Shown piece after piece: positions 50,209 to 58,418 of a DNA stretch of 64,000 nt; position 1 is the stretch's first letter, and each line of letters begins with the position of its first letter. The stretch spans positions 496,001-560,000 of the forward strand of contig NZ_OU015319.1 of the NCBI RefSeq assembly GCF_907163125.1, written 5' to 3'. This DNA comes from Cloacibacterium caeni. GTDB taxonomy: Bacteria; Bacteroidota; Bacteroidia; Flavobacteriales; Weeksellaceae. The notes beneath the pieces are model-generated. The model saw nothing but the letters and a program-made list of their open reading frames with translations. It was not told the origin of the DNA and did no database searches. The position numbers and the translations under genes are program-made.

Positions 50209-50925
50209 ATGCAAGTAAAACCATACAATACCGATCAAAGTAAAAAAACTGAAGTAGAAGATATGTTTGACAACATCGCTCCAAAATATGATTTATTAAA
50301 TCATGTTTTATCGATGAAAATAGACGTACTTTGGAGAAATACTTTAGTGAAATGGATGAATAAAGATGCTCCGAAACTCGTACTAGATGTAGCGACAGGA
50401 ACAGGTGATCTTGCCATTGCGGTACAAAAAGGAACTGAAGCAGAAGTTGTAGGTTTAGACCTTTCTCAACAAATGCTAAATGTAGGGATTGATAAAATTA
50501 AGAAGATTAATCTAGACCAAAAAATATCAATGCAAAAAGGAGATGCAGAAAATCTTCCTTTTGAGGATAATAAATTCGATGCAGTTTCCGTTGCATTTGG
50601 AGTAAGAAATTTCGAAAATTTAGAAAAAGGTTTAGCCGAGCTAAGAAGAGTGGTGAAAGAAAATTCTAGCGTTTATATTTTAGAATTTTCAAAAGTAGAA
50701 GGGTTTTTAGCGCCATTTTATATGTTTTATTTTAAAAATATTTTACCGCAAATCGGTAAGTTAGTTTCTAAAGATAATAGAGCATATACGTATTTGCCAG
50801 ATTCTGTAAATGCTTTTCCTTTTGGTGAAAAAATGAAACAAATTTTACTAGACACAGGATACAGCAAAGTAGAATATAAAAAACTAAGTTTAGGGATAGC
50901 TACCATTTATAAAGCCACTAAATAA
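50209..50925 (+). CDS. ubiE: Demethylmenaquinone methyltransferase
   Basis: A 238-residue class I SAM methyltransferase of the UbiE/MenG family that makes menaquinone, the respiratory quinone of Bacteroidetes. Motifs are MFDNIAPKYDLLNHVLSM, the SAM loop VLDVATGTGDLAIAV, and DAVSVAFGVRNFENLEKGL followed by EFSKVEGF. The length is normal. It is followed by porT after 6 bp, a gene pair that recurs in this phylum. Confidence 0.95.
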   Translation: MQVKPYNTDQSKKTEVEDMFDNIAPKYDLLNHVLSMKIDVLWRNTLVKWMNKDAPKLVLDVATGTGDLAIAVQKGTEAEVVGLDLSQQMLNVGIDKIKKINLDQKISMQKGDAENLPFEDNKFDAVSVAFGVRNFENLEKGLAELRRVVKENSSVYILEFSKVEGFLAPFYMFYFKNILPQIGKLVSKDNRAYTYLPDSVNAFPFGEKMKQILLDTGYSKVEYKKLSLGIATIYKATK

Positions 50926-50931
50926 TCACCC

Positions 50932-51678
50932 ATGAAAAAAATATTAATTAAAACATTCTCGCTCCTTTTTTTAGGAATTTTTTTGTTTACTCAAGCTCAA
51001 TTTAGAAACAGAGATAGACAAGACAGAAGACAAGAGCAAGATTCTTATCAATACAGTTATGGTTTTTATTTAAATCTTAACCAATTTGACTATAAACTCG
51101 TTCTAGACCCGAATTATGGAATGGAAGACAAAAAAAATCTTGTTCAAACCAAACCCACTTACAGTTTTGGAGCTGGTTTAATTGGGAGAATGAGATTGAA
51201 TGACAACTTTGATTTAAGAATAGAGCCAGGTTTACAGTTTGTAGAAAGAGAACTTACTTTTAATACACATAATAATTCTGATGCTTTGGTTCTTACAGAT
51301 GCAGACAAAATAAGAAAAGTAAAATCTACGTATGTAGATATTCCTATTATGCTAGAATTTCACGCAGACAGATGGTATAATTCTAGACCTTATGCAGCAG
51401 CTGGACTTAATTATATGGTGAACGTACAGTCTAATTCTAGTGCGGCAGAAGACAATCAACAAGGGATTTTCAGAAGCACTACTCATAATTTTGCATGGAG
51501 CGCAGAAGCAGGAATACAGTTTTATTTCTCAAGATTTAAGTTAACTCCAGCTTTTAGAGGAACCTTTGCCTTTAATAACGAAATTGTAGCAGATAACGCT
51601 GGAACGCCACCTTATTGGACGACAGCAATCTCTACCATGCAAACAAGAGCTTTCATGTTTGTATTGAAATTTGAGTAA
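50932..51678 (+). CDS. porT: PorT/SprT outer-membrane T9SS protein
   Basis: A 248-residue outer-membrane beta-barrel of the PorT family, required in Porphyromonas and Flavobacterium for type IX secretion (and for gliding in gliders). A signal peptide (MKKILIKTFSLLFLGIFLFTQ...AQ) precedes a basic, polar stretch (FRNRDRQDRRQEQD) and alternating strand patterns (LRIEPGLQFVERELTF, YAAAGLNYMVNV, FMFVLKFE). Position right after ubiE is typical. It implies the cell exports proteins through T9SS, a likely source of substrates for the glutaminyl cyclase at 2483. Confidence 0.9.
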   Translation: MKKILIKTFSLLFLGIFLFTQAQFRNRDRQDRRQEQDSYQYSYGFYLNLNQFDYKLVLDPNYGMEDKKNLVQTKPTYSFGAGLIGRMRLNDNFDLRIEPGLQFVERELTFNTHNNSDALVLTDADKIRKVKSTYVDIPIMLEFHADRWYNSRPYAAAGLNYMVNVQSNSSAAEDNQQGIFRSTTHNFAWSAEAGIQFYFSRFKLTPAFRGTFAFNNEIVADNAGTPPYWTTAISTMQTRAFMFVLKFE

Positions 51679-51706
51679 CAAAAATTTTTCTAAATATTTG
51701 ATTTAA

Positions 51707-51735
51707 AGAAGATTCTAAGGAGTCTTCTTTTTTTA
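51707..51735 (+). terminator. Terminator of porT
   Basis: A 9-bp stem (AGAAGATTC with GAGTCTTCT, one wobble) and 4-base loop with a T-run. Confidence 0.8.
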
Positions 51736-51792
51736 TTTAAAGTTTTGCTTTAAATTATTATTAAATTTCTGTTTAACTGATTATTTTTTTTA

Positions 51793-51800
51793 TATTTTTG
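51793..51800 (+). promoter_or_regulatory. -7 element (TATTTTTG) for zapA operon
   Basis: TATTTTTG, 24 bp before the ATG at 51825. A short palindrome (TTAGTTAGAACTAA) follows in the leader. Confidence 0.55.
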
Positions 51801-51824
51801 CATTAGTTAGAACTAACACCTGAA

Positions 51825-52127
51825 ATGCTTAAAGAATTAGAGAATAATTTTTCTTTACTTGAAAAAAAGATTTTTGAGATGAATAAAAGTTATCAAAATC
51901 TTTTAGAAAAGCATGCTATTCTCTCAGAAGACTTTGAGAATCTGAAAGTTAAATATGAAGAAGAGCATAAGAGAAATCAGGAGTTAACAGAAGAGCAAAA
52001 AAAAATAAAATTAATCTCAGCAATATCTGGCAATCCAGACCACAATCGATTGATGAAAAATCATATCAATAGATTGGTCAAAGAAATAGATGCTTGTATT
52101 GCACAACTTCAAAATAGTGGCTTGTAA
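51825..52127 (+). CDS. Short coiled-coil protein before zapA
   Basis: A 100-residue protein that is almost entirely coiled coil in its first 70 residues (KELENNFSLLEKKIFEMNKS, then YQNLLEKHAILSEDF). It overlaps zapA by 1 bp (TAATG), so both are made together. By position and shape it resembles the ZapB-like coiled-coil partners of ZapA/FtsZ, but that is inference, since coiled coils give little family signal. Confidence 0.75.
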   Translation: MLKELENNFSLLEKKIFEMNKSYQNLLEKHAILSEDFENLKVKYEEEHKRNQELTEEQKKIKLISAISGNPDHNRLMKNHINRLVKEIDACIAQLQNSGL

Positions 52128-52414
52128 TGGAAGTAAGAAGAATTACCATAAACATTGCCGGAAGAAATTATCCTCTTAATGTTCCTGCCGCCGAAGAAGA
52201 AACGCTTCGTAGAGTAGGGAAACAGATAGAAGGAATGATTAGAGAATTTGAAGCTAATTTTGATGTTAAGGATAAACAAGATGCACTCGCAATGTGCGCC
52301 CTAAAATTAGGAGCTAATGCAGAAGTACATCAACTTAACTCAGAAAAAATTATAAAAAATGCTAATGATAGATTAATGCAAATTAATCAGCAATTAGATG
52401 AATTAGAAAAGTAA
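52127..52414 (+). CDS. zapA: Cell division protein ZapA
   Basis: A 95-residue ZapA, which bundles FtsZ filaments at mid-cell. It has the N-terminal strand pattern VRRITINIAGRNYPLNVP and the following helices (EEETLRRVGKQIEGMIREFE, QDALAMCALKLGANAEV). It sits directly upstream of the 6S-like RNA, the same order known from E. coli (zapA then ssrS). Confidence 0.9.
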   Translation: MEVRRITINIAGRNYPLNVPAAEEETLRRVGKQIEGMIREFEANFDVKDKQDALAMCALKLGANAEVHQLNSEKIIKNANDRLMQINQQLDELEK

Positions 52415-52431
52415 AAACTTTTCTATAAAAA

Positions 52432-52602
52432 CTTGCCTACAATAGTTCTAACACATTACAGGTAAACTCAACGCTAAACAATTACCGAACGAATGTCTTT
52501 GCAATGGCGTGCTGCTTTACGCAGATTACAGAGCATAGAAAACAGTTCAAATCGTGTTGATTAGGAGTTTACTCTATATCACTGAACTGTTGTAGGTTTT
52601 TT
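52432..52602 (+). ncRNA. ssrS: 6S-like RNA (putative 6S-Flavo)
   Basis: An intergenic segment of about 170 bases between zapA and rny that folds as a long closed hairpin. The closing stem pairs CCTACAATAGTTC (52436-52448) with GAACTGTTGTAGG (52584-52596), 13 bp with one wobble. A second stem pairs 52462-52469 (GTAAACTC) with 52565-52572 (GAGTTTAC). A large open middle and a GC-richer tip hairpin (GCGT/ACGC, 52507-52522) follow, and a T-run (52597-52603) ends it. This is the 6S RNA layout that mimics an open promoter and binds RNA polymerase. No reading frame spans it. Confidence 0.72.
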
Positions 52603-52645
52603 TATTTTTAAAAATTAAGTAATTGACAATTAAAACTCGATATAT

Positions 52646-54217
52646 ATGGATATAACCACTATTATTATCGGTGCTATTTGCCTGATTTTAGGTTTGGTTG
52701 CAGGAACGTTGTTCGCAAAAAGTTCCCTAAACTCTAAAGCTAAATTCATCGTAAAAGATGCTAAAAAAAGCGCCGAAAACATTATAGAAAACGCGAATGT
52801 AAAGGCTGAAGCTATTAAAAAAGAAAAAGAAGCTCAAGCAAAAGTAAAATTCTTAGAACTCAAATCTCAGCATGACGAAAACATTAACAGTCGTGAGAAA
52901 AAAATGCAGGAGGCTGAGAAAAGAATTAGAGACAAAGAACAAAAACTAAATGACGAACTTTCTAAAACTGGAAAACTAGAAAAAGATTTAGAAAGACAAA
53001 AAGCAGAGTACGAAAAAAAACACGAAATCGTACAGAAAAAACAACAAGAATTAGACGTTGCAATTGCTCAAAAAGTAGAAATGTTACAAAAAATTTCTAA
53101 CTATTCGGCAGAAGAAGCAAAAGCAGAACTCGTAGAGTCTATGAAAGCTGAAGCGAAAACCAAAGCTCAGGCTCTCGTTCAATCTATCATGGAAGAAGCG
53201 CAATTGAACGCTAAAAATGAGGCAAGAAAAATTGTGATTCAAACCATTCAGAGAATCGGTACGGAACAAGCAATTGAAAACTCAGTGTCTGTATTTAATA
53301 TAGAATCTGATGAGGTAAAAGGTAGAATCATCGGTAGAGAAGGTAGAAACATCAGAGCGTTAGAAGCAGCAACAGGTGTAGAAATCATCGTAGATGATAC
53401 TCCAGAAGCAATTTTGCTTTCTTGTTTTGACCCAGTAAGAAGAGAAGTGGCAAGATTATCACTTCACAGATTGGTAACAGATGGTAGAATTCACCCAGCG
53501 AGAATAGAAGAAGTAGTAGAAAAAACGCGTAAACAAATAGAAGAAGAAATCATAGAAGTGGGTAAAAGAACCATTATTGATTTAGGAATTCATGGTTTAC
53601 ACCCAGAATTGGTTAAAATCGTAGGTAGAATGAAATTCCGTTCTTCTTATGGTCAAAACTTACTACAGCACTCTAGAGAAGTGGCAAATATCGCTGCTAC
53701 TATGGCTGCTGAATTAGGCTTAAACGTAAAATTAGCAAAAAGAGCAGGTTTATTACACGATATTGGTAAAGTTCCAGAGCAAGAATCAGAACTTCCTCAC
53801 GCACTTTTAGGAATGCAGTGGGCAGAGAAATTTGGAGAAAATCCAGAAGTGGTAAATGCCATAGGAGCGCACCATGACGAGGTAGAAATGACATCTTTAT
53901 TATCACCAATTATTCAAGTAGCCGATGCAATTTCTGGTGCAAGACCAGGAGCAAGAAGACAAGTTTTAGAATCTTATATTCAAAGGTTAAAAGACTTAGA
54001 AGCAGCTGCATTAAGCTTTGACGGCGTGTCTAGTGCATTTGCGATTCAGGCAGGTAGAGAATTGAGAGTGATGGTAGAATCTGCAAAAGTAACAGACGAA
54101 GTGGCTCACCAACTTTCTTATGATATTTCTGAAAAAATTCAGAATGAGTTAACTTACCCAGGTCAGGTAAAAGTTACGGTAATCAGAGAAACGAGAGCGG
54201 TAAATATCGCAAGATAA
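52646..54217 (+). CDS. rny: Ribonuclease Y
   Basis: A 523-residue membrane-anchored endoribonuclease that starts mRNA decay. One N-terminal membrane helix ([21 protein letters not shown], quoted in part) is followed by a long coiled coil (about 30-190), a KH domain ([20 protein letters not shown]), and an HD domain whose metal motif is [12 protein letters not shown] with [11 protein letters not shown]. The C-terminal [19 protein letters not shown] region is conserved (in part). The length is normal. Confidence 0.96.
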   Translation: MDITTIIIGAICLILGLVAGTLFAKSSLNSKAKFIVKDAKKSAENIIENANVKAEAIKKEKEAQAKVKFLELKSQHDENINSREKKMQEAEKRIRDKEQKLNDELSKTGKLEKDLERQKAEYEKKHEIVQKKQQELDVAIAQKVEMLQKISNYSAEEAKAELVESMKAEAKTKAQALVQSIMEEAQLNAKNEARKIVIQTIQRIGTEQAIENSVSVFNIESDEVKGRIIGREGRNIRALEAATGVEIIVDDTPEAILLSCFDPVRREVARLSLHRLVTDGRIHPARIEEVVEKTRKQIEEEIIEVGKRTIIDLGIHGLHPELVKIVGRMKFRSSYGQNLLQHSREVANIAATMAAELGLNVKLAKRAGLLHDIGKVPEQESELPHALLGMQWAEKFGENPEVVNAIGAHHDEVEMTSLLSPIIQVADAISGARPGARRQVLESYIQRLKDLEAAALSFDGVSSAFAIQAGRELRVMVESAKVTDEVAHQLSYDISEKIQNELTYPGQVKVTVIRETRAVNIAR

Positions 54218-54240
54218 TTACTCTTCAAAATAACAAATTA

Positions 54241-54275
54241 AAACTCCTTTCAATTTTTTGAAAGGAGTTTTTTTA
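54241..54275 (+). terminator. Terminator of rny
   Basis: A 13-bp stem (AAACTCCTTTCAA with TTGAAAGGAGTTT) with T-rich loop and T-run, 23 bp after the stop. Confidence 0.87.
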
Positions 54276-54327
54276 TTGCAAATTTTTACAAATAATAGAT
54301 TCTGAGAGTGTAAAAATAATTTGATTT

Positions 54328-54491
54328 AACCTTTCCTGAATTGGGATGAAGAGAAATTCTTTTGATTGAAACTTTCCCAACTTGGGACGGATAGAAATTG
54401 TTTTACTTTAAACTTTCCTAATTTGGGATGAATAGAAATATTTTTGGTTCAACTTTTCCCAACTTGGGACGGATAGAAACTGTTTTGCGGC
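54328..54491. repeat. Four tandem 41-bp repeats
   Basis: Units start at 54328, 54369, 54410 and 54451. Each has the core TTTCCnnAnTTGGGAnGnAnAG and an AT-rich tail. Units 2 and 4 share CCCAACTTGGGACGG, a small palindrome; units 1 and 3 share the TTGGGATGA variant, so the order is A-B-A-B. The array ends exactly at the stop codon of the thioesterase pseudogene. No Cas genes are near. Confidence 0.85.
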
Positions 54492-54955
54492 TTACAAGAA
54501 CGGTTTCATTTCGTCTTCTATTTGTTTCCTCAGATCCATCAATTTGATGGCGTATTGTTCCATTTGTTTTTCCTGCTCAGTTTCGGGGATGAATTTGGGA
54601 ACTTCTATGGTGTTTCCTTCGTCATCTACTGCCACAAAAACGATGATGCAATGTGTTTTTTCTCAAATTCTTTGCGTTTTATATTTCTAGAAAATACATT
54701 GATGGCAATATGCATACTGCTTTTGCCAGTGTAAATCACTTCTGCTTCCACTTTTACAATGTGACCAATTTTTATAGGCGAAAAAAATCTGATTCCACCT
54801 ACGTAAACCGTTACACAATAGCTAGAACTCCAAGAACTTGCGCATGCATAACCAGCTTGGTCTATCCATTTCATTACGCTTCCACCGTGTACATTTCCGC
54901 CATAATTTACGTCTCCAGGCTCAGAAATAAACTGAAAAATAGTCTTGTTGCTCAT
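54492..54955 (-). pseudogene. Acyl-CoA thioesterase with frameshift
   Basis: A hot-dog-fold acyl-CoA thioesterase (YciA-like), which would hydrolyse acyl-CoA in the cytosol. The first part, from the ATG at 54955, has MSNKTIFQFISEPGDVNYGG and NVHGGSVMKWIDQAGYACAS. At a run of six A (minus strand, 54656-54661) the frame breaks: it reads KKHIASSFLWQ and stops at 54626. One extra A restores THCIIVFVAVDDEGN and about 50 more residues to a stop at 54492. This is either a real one-base deletion in a homopolymer or a sequencing error. Restored length would be 154. Confidence 0.85.
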
Positions 54956-55012
54956 TTGCTCTAAAATTTGAATAAAGATATTCAATAATTTTTGAAATAT
55001 TGAGATTAATCT

Positions 55013-55020
55013 TATTTTTG
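55013..55020 (+). promoter_or_regulatory. -7 element (TATTTTTG) for ArsC-like gene
   Basis: TATTTTTG ends 4 bp before the ATG at 55025, so the transcript would be leaderless or nearly so. Confidence 0.5.
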
Positions 55021-55024
55021 AAAG

Positions 55025-55372
55025 ATGAAAAAAGTATATTTTTTAAAGACTTGCAGCACTTGCAAAAGAATCATGTCTGAATTTGATTTATCTGATTTTG
55101 AACAAAGAGAAATCAAATCAAAAGCTGTATCTGAAGAAGAATTGCAAGAAATGTATGCTTTGTCAAAGTCTTATGAAGCGCTTTTCAGCAAAAAATCTAC
55201 TCAAATCAAGGAACGAAATATAGACGTGAAATCTTTACAAGAAGAGGATTTTAAAAAATTGATTTTAGAGGATTATCGTTTTCTAAAACGCCCCGTTTTT
55301 ATCATCAGTCAAGAGATTTTTATAGGAAGTGACAAGAAGAATATTGAACTTTTAAGAGAAAAATTAAAATAA
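55025..55372 (+). CDS. ArsC/Spx-family protein with CxxC
   Basis: A 115-residue thioredoxin-fold protein of the ArsC/Spx/MgsR family. Unlike the one at 5022 it has a redox C-S-T-C pair at residues 10-13 (FLKTCSTCKRIMSEF), as in Spx, and the RPVFII cis-proline segment near residue 93. Bacteroidetes members are annotated as arsenate reductase-like, but partner proteins such as RpoA contacts of Spx are not proven here. It stands alone between the thioesterase pseudogene and gcvT, with its own terminator. Confidence 0.83.
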   Translation: MKKVYFLKTCSTCKRIMSEFDLSDFEQREIKSKAVSEEELQEMYALSKSYEALFSKKSTQIKERNIDVKSLQEEDFKKLILEDYRFLKRPVFIISQEIFIGSDKKNIELLREKLK

Positions 55373-55401
55373 AAAAGCAGTTCGAAAAGAACTGCTTTTT
55401 G
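55371..55401. terminator. Bidirectional terminator
   Basis: A 12-bp stem (AAAAAGCAGTTC with GAACTGCTTTTT) and 5-base loop between the converging ArsC-like and gcvT genes. Confidence 0.88.
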
Positions 55402-55421
55402 AGTATGTTATAAAAGTTTCC

Positions 55422-56504
55422 TTATACAAATGGTAATTTTACCACTTTAGCAGGAATATTTTTATTTCTGATTTGAATAAAGATTTCAGAATCTAATTTG
55501 AAGTAAGGTTTAGCTACGTAAGCAAGACCAACTCCCACTTTTTTCAAAGGACTCATGGTTCCAGAAGTTACTTTCCCGATTTCATTTCCTTCAGCATCTA
55601 CCACCAAATAATCATGTCTAGGAATGGCTTTTTCCTGCATTTCGAAGCCAACTAATTTTCTAGAAACTCCTTCTTCTTTTTGTTTCAAAAGGAATTCTTT
55701 ATCTACAAATTCTTTGTCGAATTTAGTAATCCAGCCTAATCCAGCTTCTAATGGAGAAGTGGTATCATCAATATCATTTCCGTAAAGACAAAAACCTTTC
55801 TCTAATCTCAAAGTATCTCTAGAAGCCAATCCACAAGGAATAAGTCCGAATTCTTCACCTGCATTTGTCAATTCGTCCCAAAGTTTTTCTGCACTTTCGT
55901 TTCCGAAATAAATTTCAAAACCGCCACTTCCTGTATAGCCAGTGTTTGAAATAATTACGTTTTCTACGCCAGCAACAGTTCCTACTGTAAAATGATAGTA
56001 AGAAATTTCAGAAAGATTGGTGTTGGTAAGTTTTTGAAGGGTTTCTACAGCCTTCGGACCTTGAATCGCAATGAGAGAAGTTTCATCTGAAATATTGCTT
56101 AATTGAGCCCCGAATTTTTCATTATAATGAGAAAAATGATTCCAATCTTTTTCGATGTTAGAAGCGTTAACGACTACAAAATACTTTTCGTCATTCATTT
56201 TATAAACGATTAAATCGTCTACTATTCCGCCTTTACCATTCGGTAGACAAGAATATTGTGCTTGTCCGTTCGTCAGTTTTTCTACATTATTAGAAGTGAT
56301 AAATTGGAGTAAGTTTTTAGCTTCTGGACCTTCTACATAAAACTGTCCCATGTGTGAAACATCAAAAATTCCTACTTTTTCGCGTACAGCAAAATGCTCT
56401 TCTGTAACGCCAGAATATTGTACAGGCATTTCGAAACCTGCGAAAGGAACCATTTTAGCTCCTAAAGAAACGTGCTTGTTATACAGCGCTGTTTTTTTAT
56501 CCAT
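55422..56504 (-). CDS. gcvT: Aminomethyltransferase (glycine cleavage T protein)
   Basis: A 360-residue GcvT that transfers the aminomethyl carbon from lipoyl-H protein to tetrahydrofolate, releasing ammonia. Conserved are GAKMVPFAGFEMPVQYSG, VGIFDVSHMGQF and LEAGLGWITKFDKEF. The length and domain order (folate-binding domain, then C-terminal barrel GKVTSGTMSPLKKVGVGLAY) are normal. The gcvH and gcvP genes are not in the window. A hexamer repeat array lies between it and idi. Confidence 0.95.
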   Translation of the reverse strand: MDKKTALYNKHVSLGAKMVPFAGFEMPVQYSGVTEEHFAVREKVGIFDVSHMGQFYVEGPEAKNLLQFITSNNVEKLTNGQAQYSCLPNGKGGIVDDLIVYKMNDEKYFVVVNASNIEKDWNHFSHYNEKFGAQLSNISDETSLIAIQGPKAVETLQKLTNTNLSEISYYHFTVGTVAGVENVIISNTGYTGSGGFEIYFGNESAEKLWDELTNAGEEFGLIPCGLASRDTLRLEKGFCLYGNDIDDTTSPLEAGLGWITKFDKEFVDKEFLLKQKEEGVSRKLVGFEMQEKAIPRHDYLVVDAEGNEIGKVTSGTMSPLKKVGVGLAYVAKPYFKLDSEIFIQIRNKNIPAKVVKLPFV

Positions 56505-56548
56505 TTTTTATTTTTTTAACTTGATAAAAGATATTTTTTAATTTTTAA

Positions 56549-56614
56549 CCTTTGCCTTTACCTTTACCTCTACCTCTACCTCTACCTCTACCTTTACCTC
56601 TACCTTTACCTCTA
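56549..56614. repeat. Hexanucleotide repeat CCTTTA/CCTCTA
   Basis: Eleven hexamers: one CCTTTG, then CCTTTA and CCTCTA units in mixed order, directly after the idi stop codon and 44 bp before the gcvT start. Read on the minus strand it is a G-rich GGTAGA/GGTAAA array between idi and gcvT. Confidence 0.9.
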
Positions 56615-56616
56615 CC

Positions 56617-57126
56617 TTAAAGATGATGTTTGTATTCTTCTAAAATGATTTTAAACCATTCAGTAAAATGTTCAGGGTTTTGTTTCATTTCTTGGTCTAA
56701 TTTTTCCATAGAAATGTATCTTACTTCGGCTACTTCTTCTAAATTGAGTTGAAAATCTCCTTCGTAATTACCTACAAAAACATGGTCTAATTCGTGTTCC
56801 CAAAGATTTCCACCTACATCTGCTTTATAAATAAAATAGAATTTTTCCGAAATTTCGGTATCTATTCCCAATTCTTCTTTTAATCTTCTTTTGGCTGCTT
56901 CTTCATAGGTTTCATTCGCTCTAGGATGGGAGCAACAAGCATTCGTCCATTGATTGGGAGAATGGTATTTTTCTGCGGCTCTTTTTTGGAGTAACATTTC
57001 GCCTTTTGAATTAAATAAAAATACAGAAAACGCTCTGTGCAACAAGCCATTGATATGTGCTTGCTGTTTTTCCATCAAGCCCAGAACTTCATCATTTTCG
57101 GTAACTAAAACTACTTTTTCTTCCAT
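56617..57126 (-). CDS. idi: Isopentenyl-diphosphate delta-isomerase
   Basis: A 169-residue type 1 IPP isomerase of the NUDIX fold, which interconverts IPP and DMAPP for isoprenoid synthesis. Metal and catalytic sites seen are the Cys in WTNACCSHPR, the NUDIX-like EEAAKRRLKEELGI and WEHELDHVFVGNY. The ATG at 57126 is preferred to an in-frame TTG at 57144, which overlaps the promoter element. It serves menaquinone and the carotenoid pathway encoded at 37211-41255. Confidence 0.94.
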   Translation of the reverse strand: MEEKVVLVTENDEVLGLMEKQQAHINGLLHRAFSVFLFNSKGEMLLQKRAAEKYHSPNQWTNACCSHPRANETYEEAAKRRLKEELGIDTEISEKFYFIYKADVGGNLWEHELDHVFVGNYEGDFQLNLEEVAEVRYISMEKLDQEMKQNPEHFTEWFKIILEEYKHHL

Positions 57127-57141
57127 AATTGTTCGAATTCT

Positions 57142-57149
57142 CAAATTTA
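57142..57149 (-). promoter_or_regulatory. -7 element (TAAATTTG) for idi
   Basis: TAAATTTG on the minus strand, 15 bp before the idi ATG. Confidence 0.55.
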
Positions 57150-57276
57150 ATGATAATCTACGAGATAAAGAATTGATTTTAGAAATTTGAATTTTTTATA
57201 CTTAACATAGCTTTTTTGTGCGTAAAATTTTTAAAAAACCTTTATTAATTAGGGATTTAATATCTATAATTTTCTC

Positions 57277-57284
57277 TAACTTTG
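57277..57284 (+). promoter_or_regulatory. -7 element (TAACTTTG) for serA
   Basis: TAACTTTG in the long serA leader. Transcription from it would give a leader of about 125 bases that includes a coding-like stretch (57293-57418). Confidence 0.55.
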
Positions 57285-57292
57285 CAACTTGA

Positions 57293-57418
57293 AAATCAGA
57301 TATTAGAGCATTCAATACAAATGCTGCTGCTGCTGAAACTCTTGTTAAAGACAAAAATTTTGAGCAACAAGAATTTATAGATTCTAAAATTTTAATGATT
57401 AATCTAAAAAAAATATAA
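57293..57418 (+). other. Coding-like stretch without start, before serA
   Basis: A 41-codon open frame after an in-frame TGA at 57290, reading about KSDIRAFNTNAAAAETLVKD and on to a TAA immediately before the serA ATG (TAAATG). It has no ATG, GTG or TTG at a sensible place apart from a late ATG. The codon pattern looks protein-like. It may be the 3' remnant of a lost gene or a leader with an unusual start. I do not recognise the family. Confidence 0.4.
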
Positions 57419-58375
57419 ATGAAGGTATTAGCAAATGATGGATTGACACTATCAGGAATCAATGCTTTAGAAGAAAAAGGTTTCACTGTAATTACGGAAA
57501 AAGTTCCTCAAGAAGAGCTTATTTCTTACATCAATGCAGAAAAAATTAGAGCACTTTTGGTAAGAAGTGCAACTAAGGTGACTAAGGAAATTATAGACAA
57601 CTGCCCATCTCTACAAATCATAGGAAGAGGCGGAGTAGGAATGGATAATATAGAAGTAGCATACGCTAGAGAAAAAGGACTTCATGTAATCAATACACCA
57701 GCTGCTTCCTCTGAAAGCGTGGCAGAATTGGTTTTTGCACATTTATTTACAGGATGCAGATTTTTACAAGATTCTAATAGAAAAATGCCAGTTTCGGGTC
57801 AAGCAGAATTTGCGAAACTTAAAAAATCTTACGAAAAAGGCTTAGAATTAAGAGGGAAAACCATTGGTATTGTTGGATTGGGTAGAATTGGTCAAGAAGT
57901 CGCAAGAATCGCACTAGGATTAGGAATGAAAGTCATCGCTTCTGATCTAATGATAGATAAAACGAGTATTAGATTAGATTTCTATAACAATCAATATATC
58001 GATATAGAAATTGTAACTGAACCTTTTGAAGAAGTGATAAAAAAAGCGGACTTTATTACGCTTCACGTTCCTGCCCAAAAATCTGCGATTATTGGCAAAG
58101 AAGAAATCGCTAAAATGAAAGATGGAGTAGCGTTAATCAATTGTGCAAGAGGTGGAGTAATAGATGAAGAAGCCTTAATAGAAGCATTAGATGCGGGTAA
58201 AGTTTCTTTTGCTGGATTAGATGTTTTCGTGAATGAACCTACACCATCAGAAAAAATTCTTACCCATCCTAAAATTTCTTTAACACCTCATACTGGAGCG
58301 TCTACTTTAGAAGCCCAAGACAGAATTGGCGAAGAATTGGCGATGCAGGTTGCAAATATTTTAAAAATTTCATAA
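57419..58375 (+). CDS. serA: D-3-phosphoglycerate dehydrogenase family protein
   Basis: A 318-residue D-2-hydroxyacid dehydrogenase of the SerA type, the first step of serine synthesis (3-phosphoglycerate to phosphohydroxypyruvate with NAD+). Seen are GRGGVGMDNIEVAYAREKGL, the NAD-binding GIVGLGRIGQEVARIALG, the catalytic Arg in NCARGGVIDEEAL, the Glu in NEPTP and the His in LTPHTGAST. It lacks the C-terminal ACT regulatory domain of long SerA forms, so no allosteric serine control is expected. serC is not adjacent here. Confidence 0.9.
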   Translation: MKVLANDGLTLSGINALEEKGFTVITEKVPQEELISYINAEKIRALLVRSATKVTKEIIDNCPSLQIIGRGGVGMDNIEVAYAREKGLHVINTPAASSESVAELVFAHLFTGCRFLQDSNRKMPVSGQAEFAKLKKSYEKGLELRGKTIGIVGLGRIGQEVARIALGLGMKVIASDLMIDKTSIRLDFYNNQYIDIEIVTEPFEEVIKKADFITLHVPAQKSAIIGKEEIAKMKDGVALINCARGGVIDEEALIEALDAGKVSFAGLDVFVNEPTPSEKILTHPKISLTPHTGASTLEAQDRIGEELAMQVANILKIS

Positions 58376-58378
58376 TAA

Positions 58379-58410
58379 AAAAACTCCGAAAATTTTCGGA
58401 GTTTCTTTTT
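58379..58410. terminator. Bidirectional terminator
   Basis: A perfect 24-bp palindrome (58381-58404) with A- and T-runs on the two sides, between the converging serA and mscL genes. Confidence 0.88.
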
Positions 58411-58418
58411 GTATTAAT

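Noticed and set aside
54328-54491. CRISPR array
   Set aside because: The 41-bp units are directly tandem with no unique spacers, differ from one another, and there are no cas genes.
57321-57380. Leucine leader peptide (attenuator) for serA
   Set aside because: The four CTG codons in a row are striking, but no terminator/antiterminator pair follows and serine synthesis has no reason to sense leucine. It is kept only as part of the serA leader finding.
57202-57486. Minus-strand frame of 94 codons over the serA leader
   Set aside because: It overlaps the serA start antisense, has no family signal, and the plus-strand promoter box and serA frame explain the region better.
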